64,000 nucleotides of DNA from Noviherbaspirillum suwonense (GTDB taxonomy: Bacteria > Pseudomonadota > Gammaproteobacteria > Burkholderiales > Burkholderiaceae_D), in assembly GCF_900182955.1 (NCBI RefSeq), contig NZ_FXUL01000031.1, positions 1 to 64,000 on the forward strand, written 5' to 3'. Both the position numbers and the translations under genes were made by a program. A model generated the notes under the pieces. That model searched no databases. It worked only from the letters and a program-made list of their open reading frames with translations, and had not been told where the DNA came from. Each line of letters begins with the position of its first letter. Positions within the stretch are counted from its first letter, which is position 1. Positions 63,894-64,000 of the stretch are shown here, in pieces.

Positions 63894-64000
63894 ATGGACA
63901 AGCATACCCAGGACCAGGCAGAACACAGCAATATGGTGAAGGACCCGAAGGACTGGACCACCGGCGACGAACCGATGACCGGCGCCCAGAAGTCCTATCT
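63894..64000 (+). CDS. DUF3072 protein (5' end only)
   Basis: The first 35 codons are in the window and the gene continues past the right edge. The sequence contains KDPKDWTTGDEPMTGAQKSY, the characteristic start of the small DUF3072 domain. AAGGAG lies five bases before the ATG. Function unknown; a LexA box directly upstream suggests SOS control. Confidence 0.85.
   Translation, partial: MDKHTQDQAEHSNMVKDPKDWTTGDEPMTGAQKSY

Overview
The window is high-GC DNA (coding regions roughly 65-70% GC) from a betaproteobacterium. Gene content and protein similarity point to Burkholderiales, most likely Oxalobacteraceae; that lineage call is an inference. No rRNA, tRNA, IS element or CRISPR array was recognised. 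The centre (about 38.5-45.5 kb) is a replication and partition locus: a Rep_3-type initiator, about a dozen direct iterons, a DnaA-box-like site, parA-parB, and two copies of a long palindrome that look like parS. The window therefore most likely spans the origin of a secondary replicon (chromid or megaplasmid).

Left arm (0-38 kb), metabolism and signalling. An oxalate/formate module comes first: formyl-CoA transferase (frc) followed by the start of a probable NAD-formate dehydrogenase subunit, divergent from a Crp/Fnr regulator with an FNR-type palindrome. Next is a LysR-controlled operon (acyl-CoA ligase, orphan ABC substrate-binding protein, nitronate monooxygenase-like protein). Then come a GTG-start ftsH, a chemoreceptor divergent from putA, a DUF2892 protein, an L-2-haloacid dehalogenase and malate synthase G. 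A hybrid histidine kinase with an ethylene-receptor-like (ETR1-type) membrane sensor is followed by a CheY-like receiver. Small conserved genes (DUF2784, SWIB) and a GGDEF-EAL protein with an in-frame 30-bp repeat precede a complete RND efflux operon (permease, adaptor, outer-membrane channel). The arm ends with a SEC-C protein, an M20 peptidase, a UvrD/FBH1-like helicase and a beta-lactamase-fold hydrolase.

Centre (38-46 kb). The initiator gene is read leftwards from an iteron-rich region of about 1.3 kb, and parAB is read rightwards. Beyond parB lies about 2.6 kb of low-GC DNA without a credible gene. It holds the second parS-like palindrome, two outlying iterons in opposite orientation and an array of nine in-phase heptamers.

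Right arm (46-64 kb). A CxxC mini-protein, a TonB-like proline-rich protein, a DUF4405 membrane protein, a Tat-exported dienelactone hydrolase, a KgtP-like MFS permease and a family 2 glycosyltransferase come first. Two tiny conserved proteins and a 13-cysteine copper-storage-like protein follow. An SBP56/methanethiol-oxidase gene is translationally coupled to a membrane protein. The arm closes with a phenylacetate cluster: paaX divergent from paaABCDE-paaG-paaI-paaK. The last gene, cut by the window edge, encodes a DUF3072 protein behind a canonical LexA box.

The replicon appears devoted to carbon catabolism (oxalate, proline, glyoxylate, haloacids, phenylacetate) with sensing and efflux functions.
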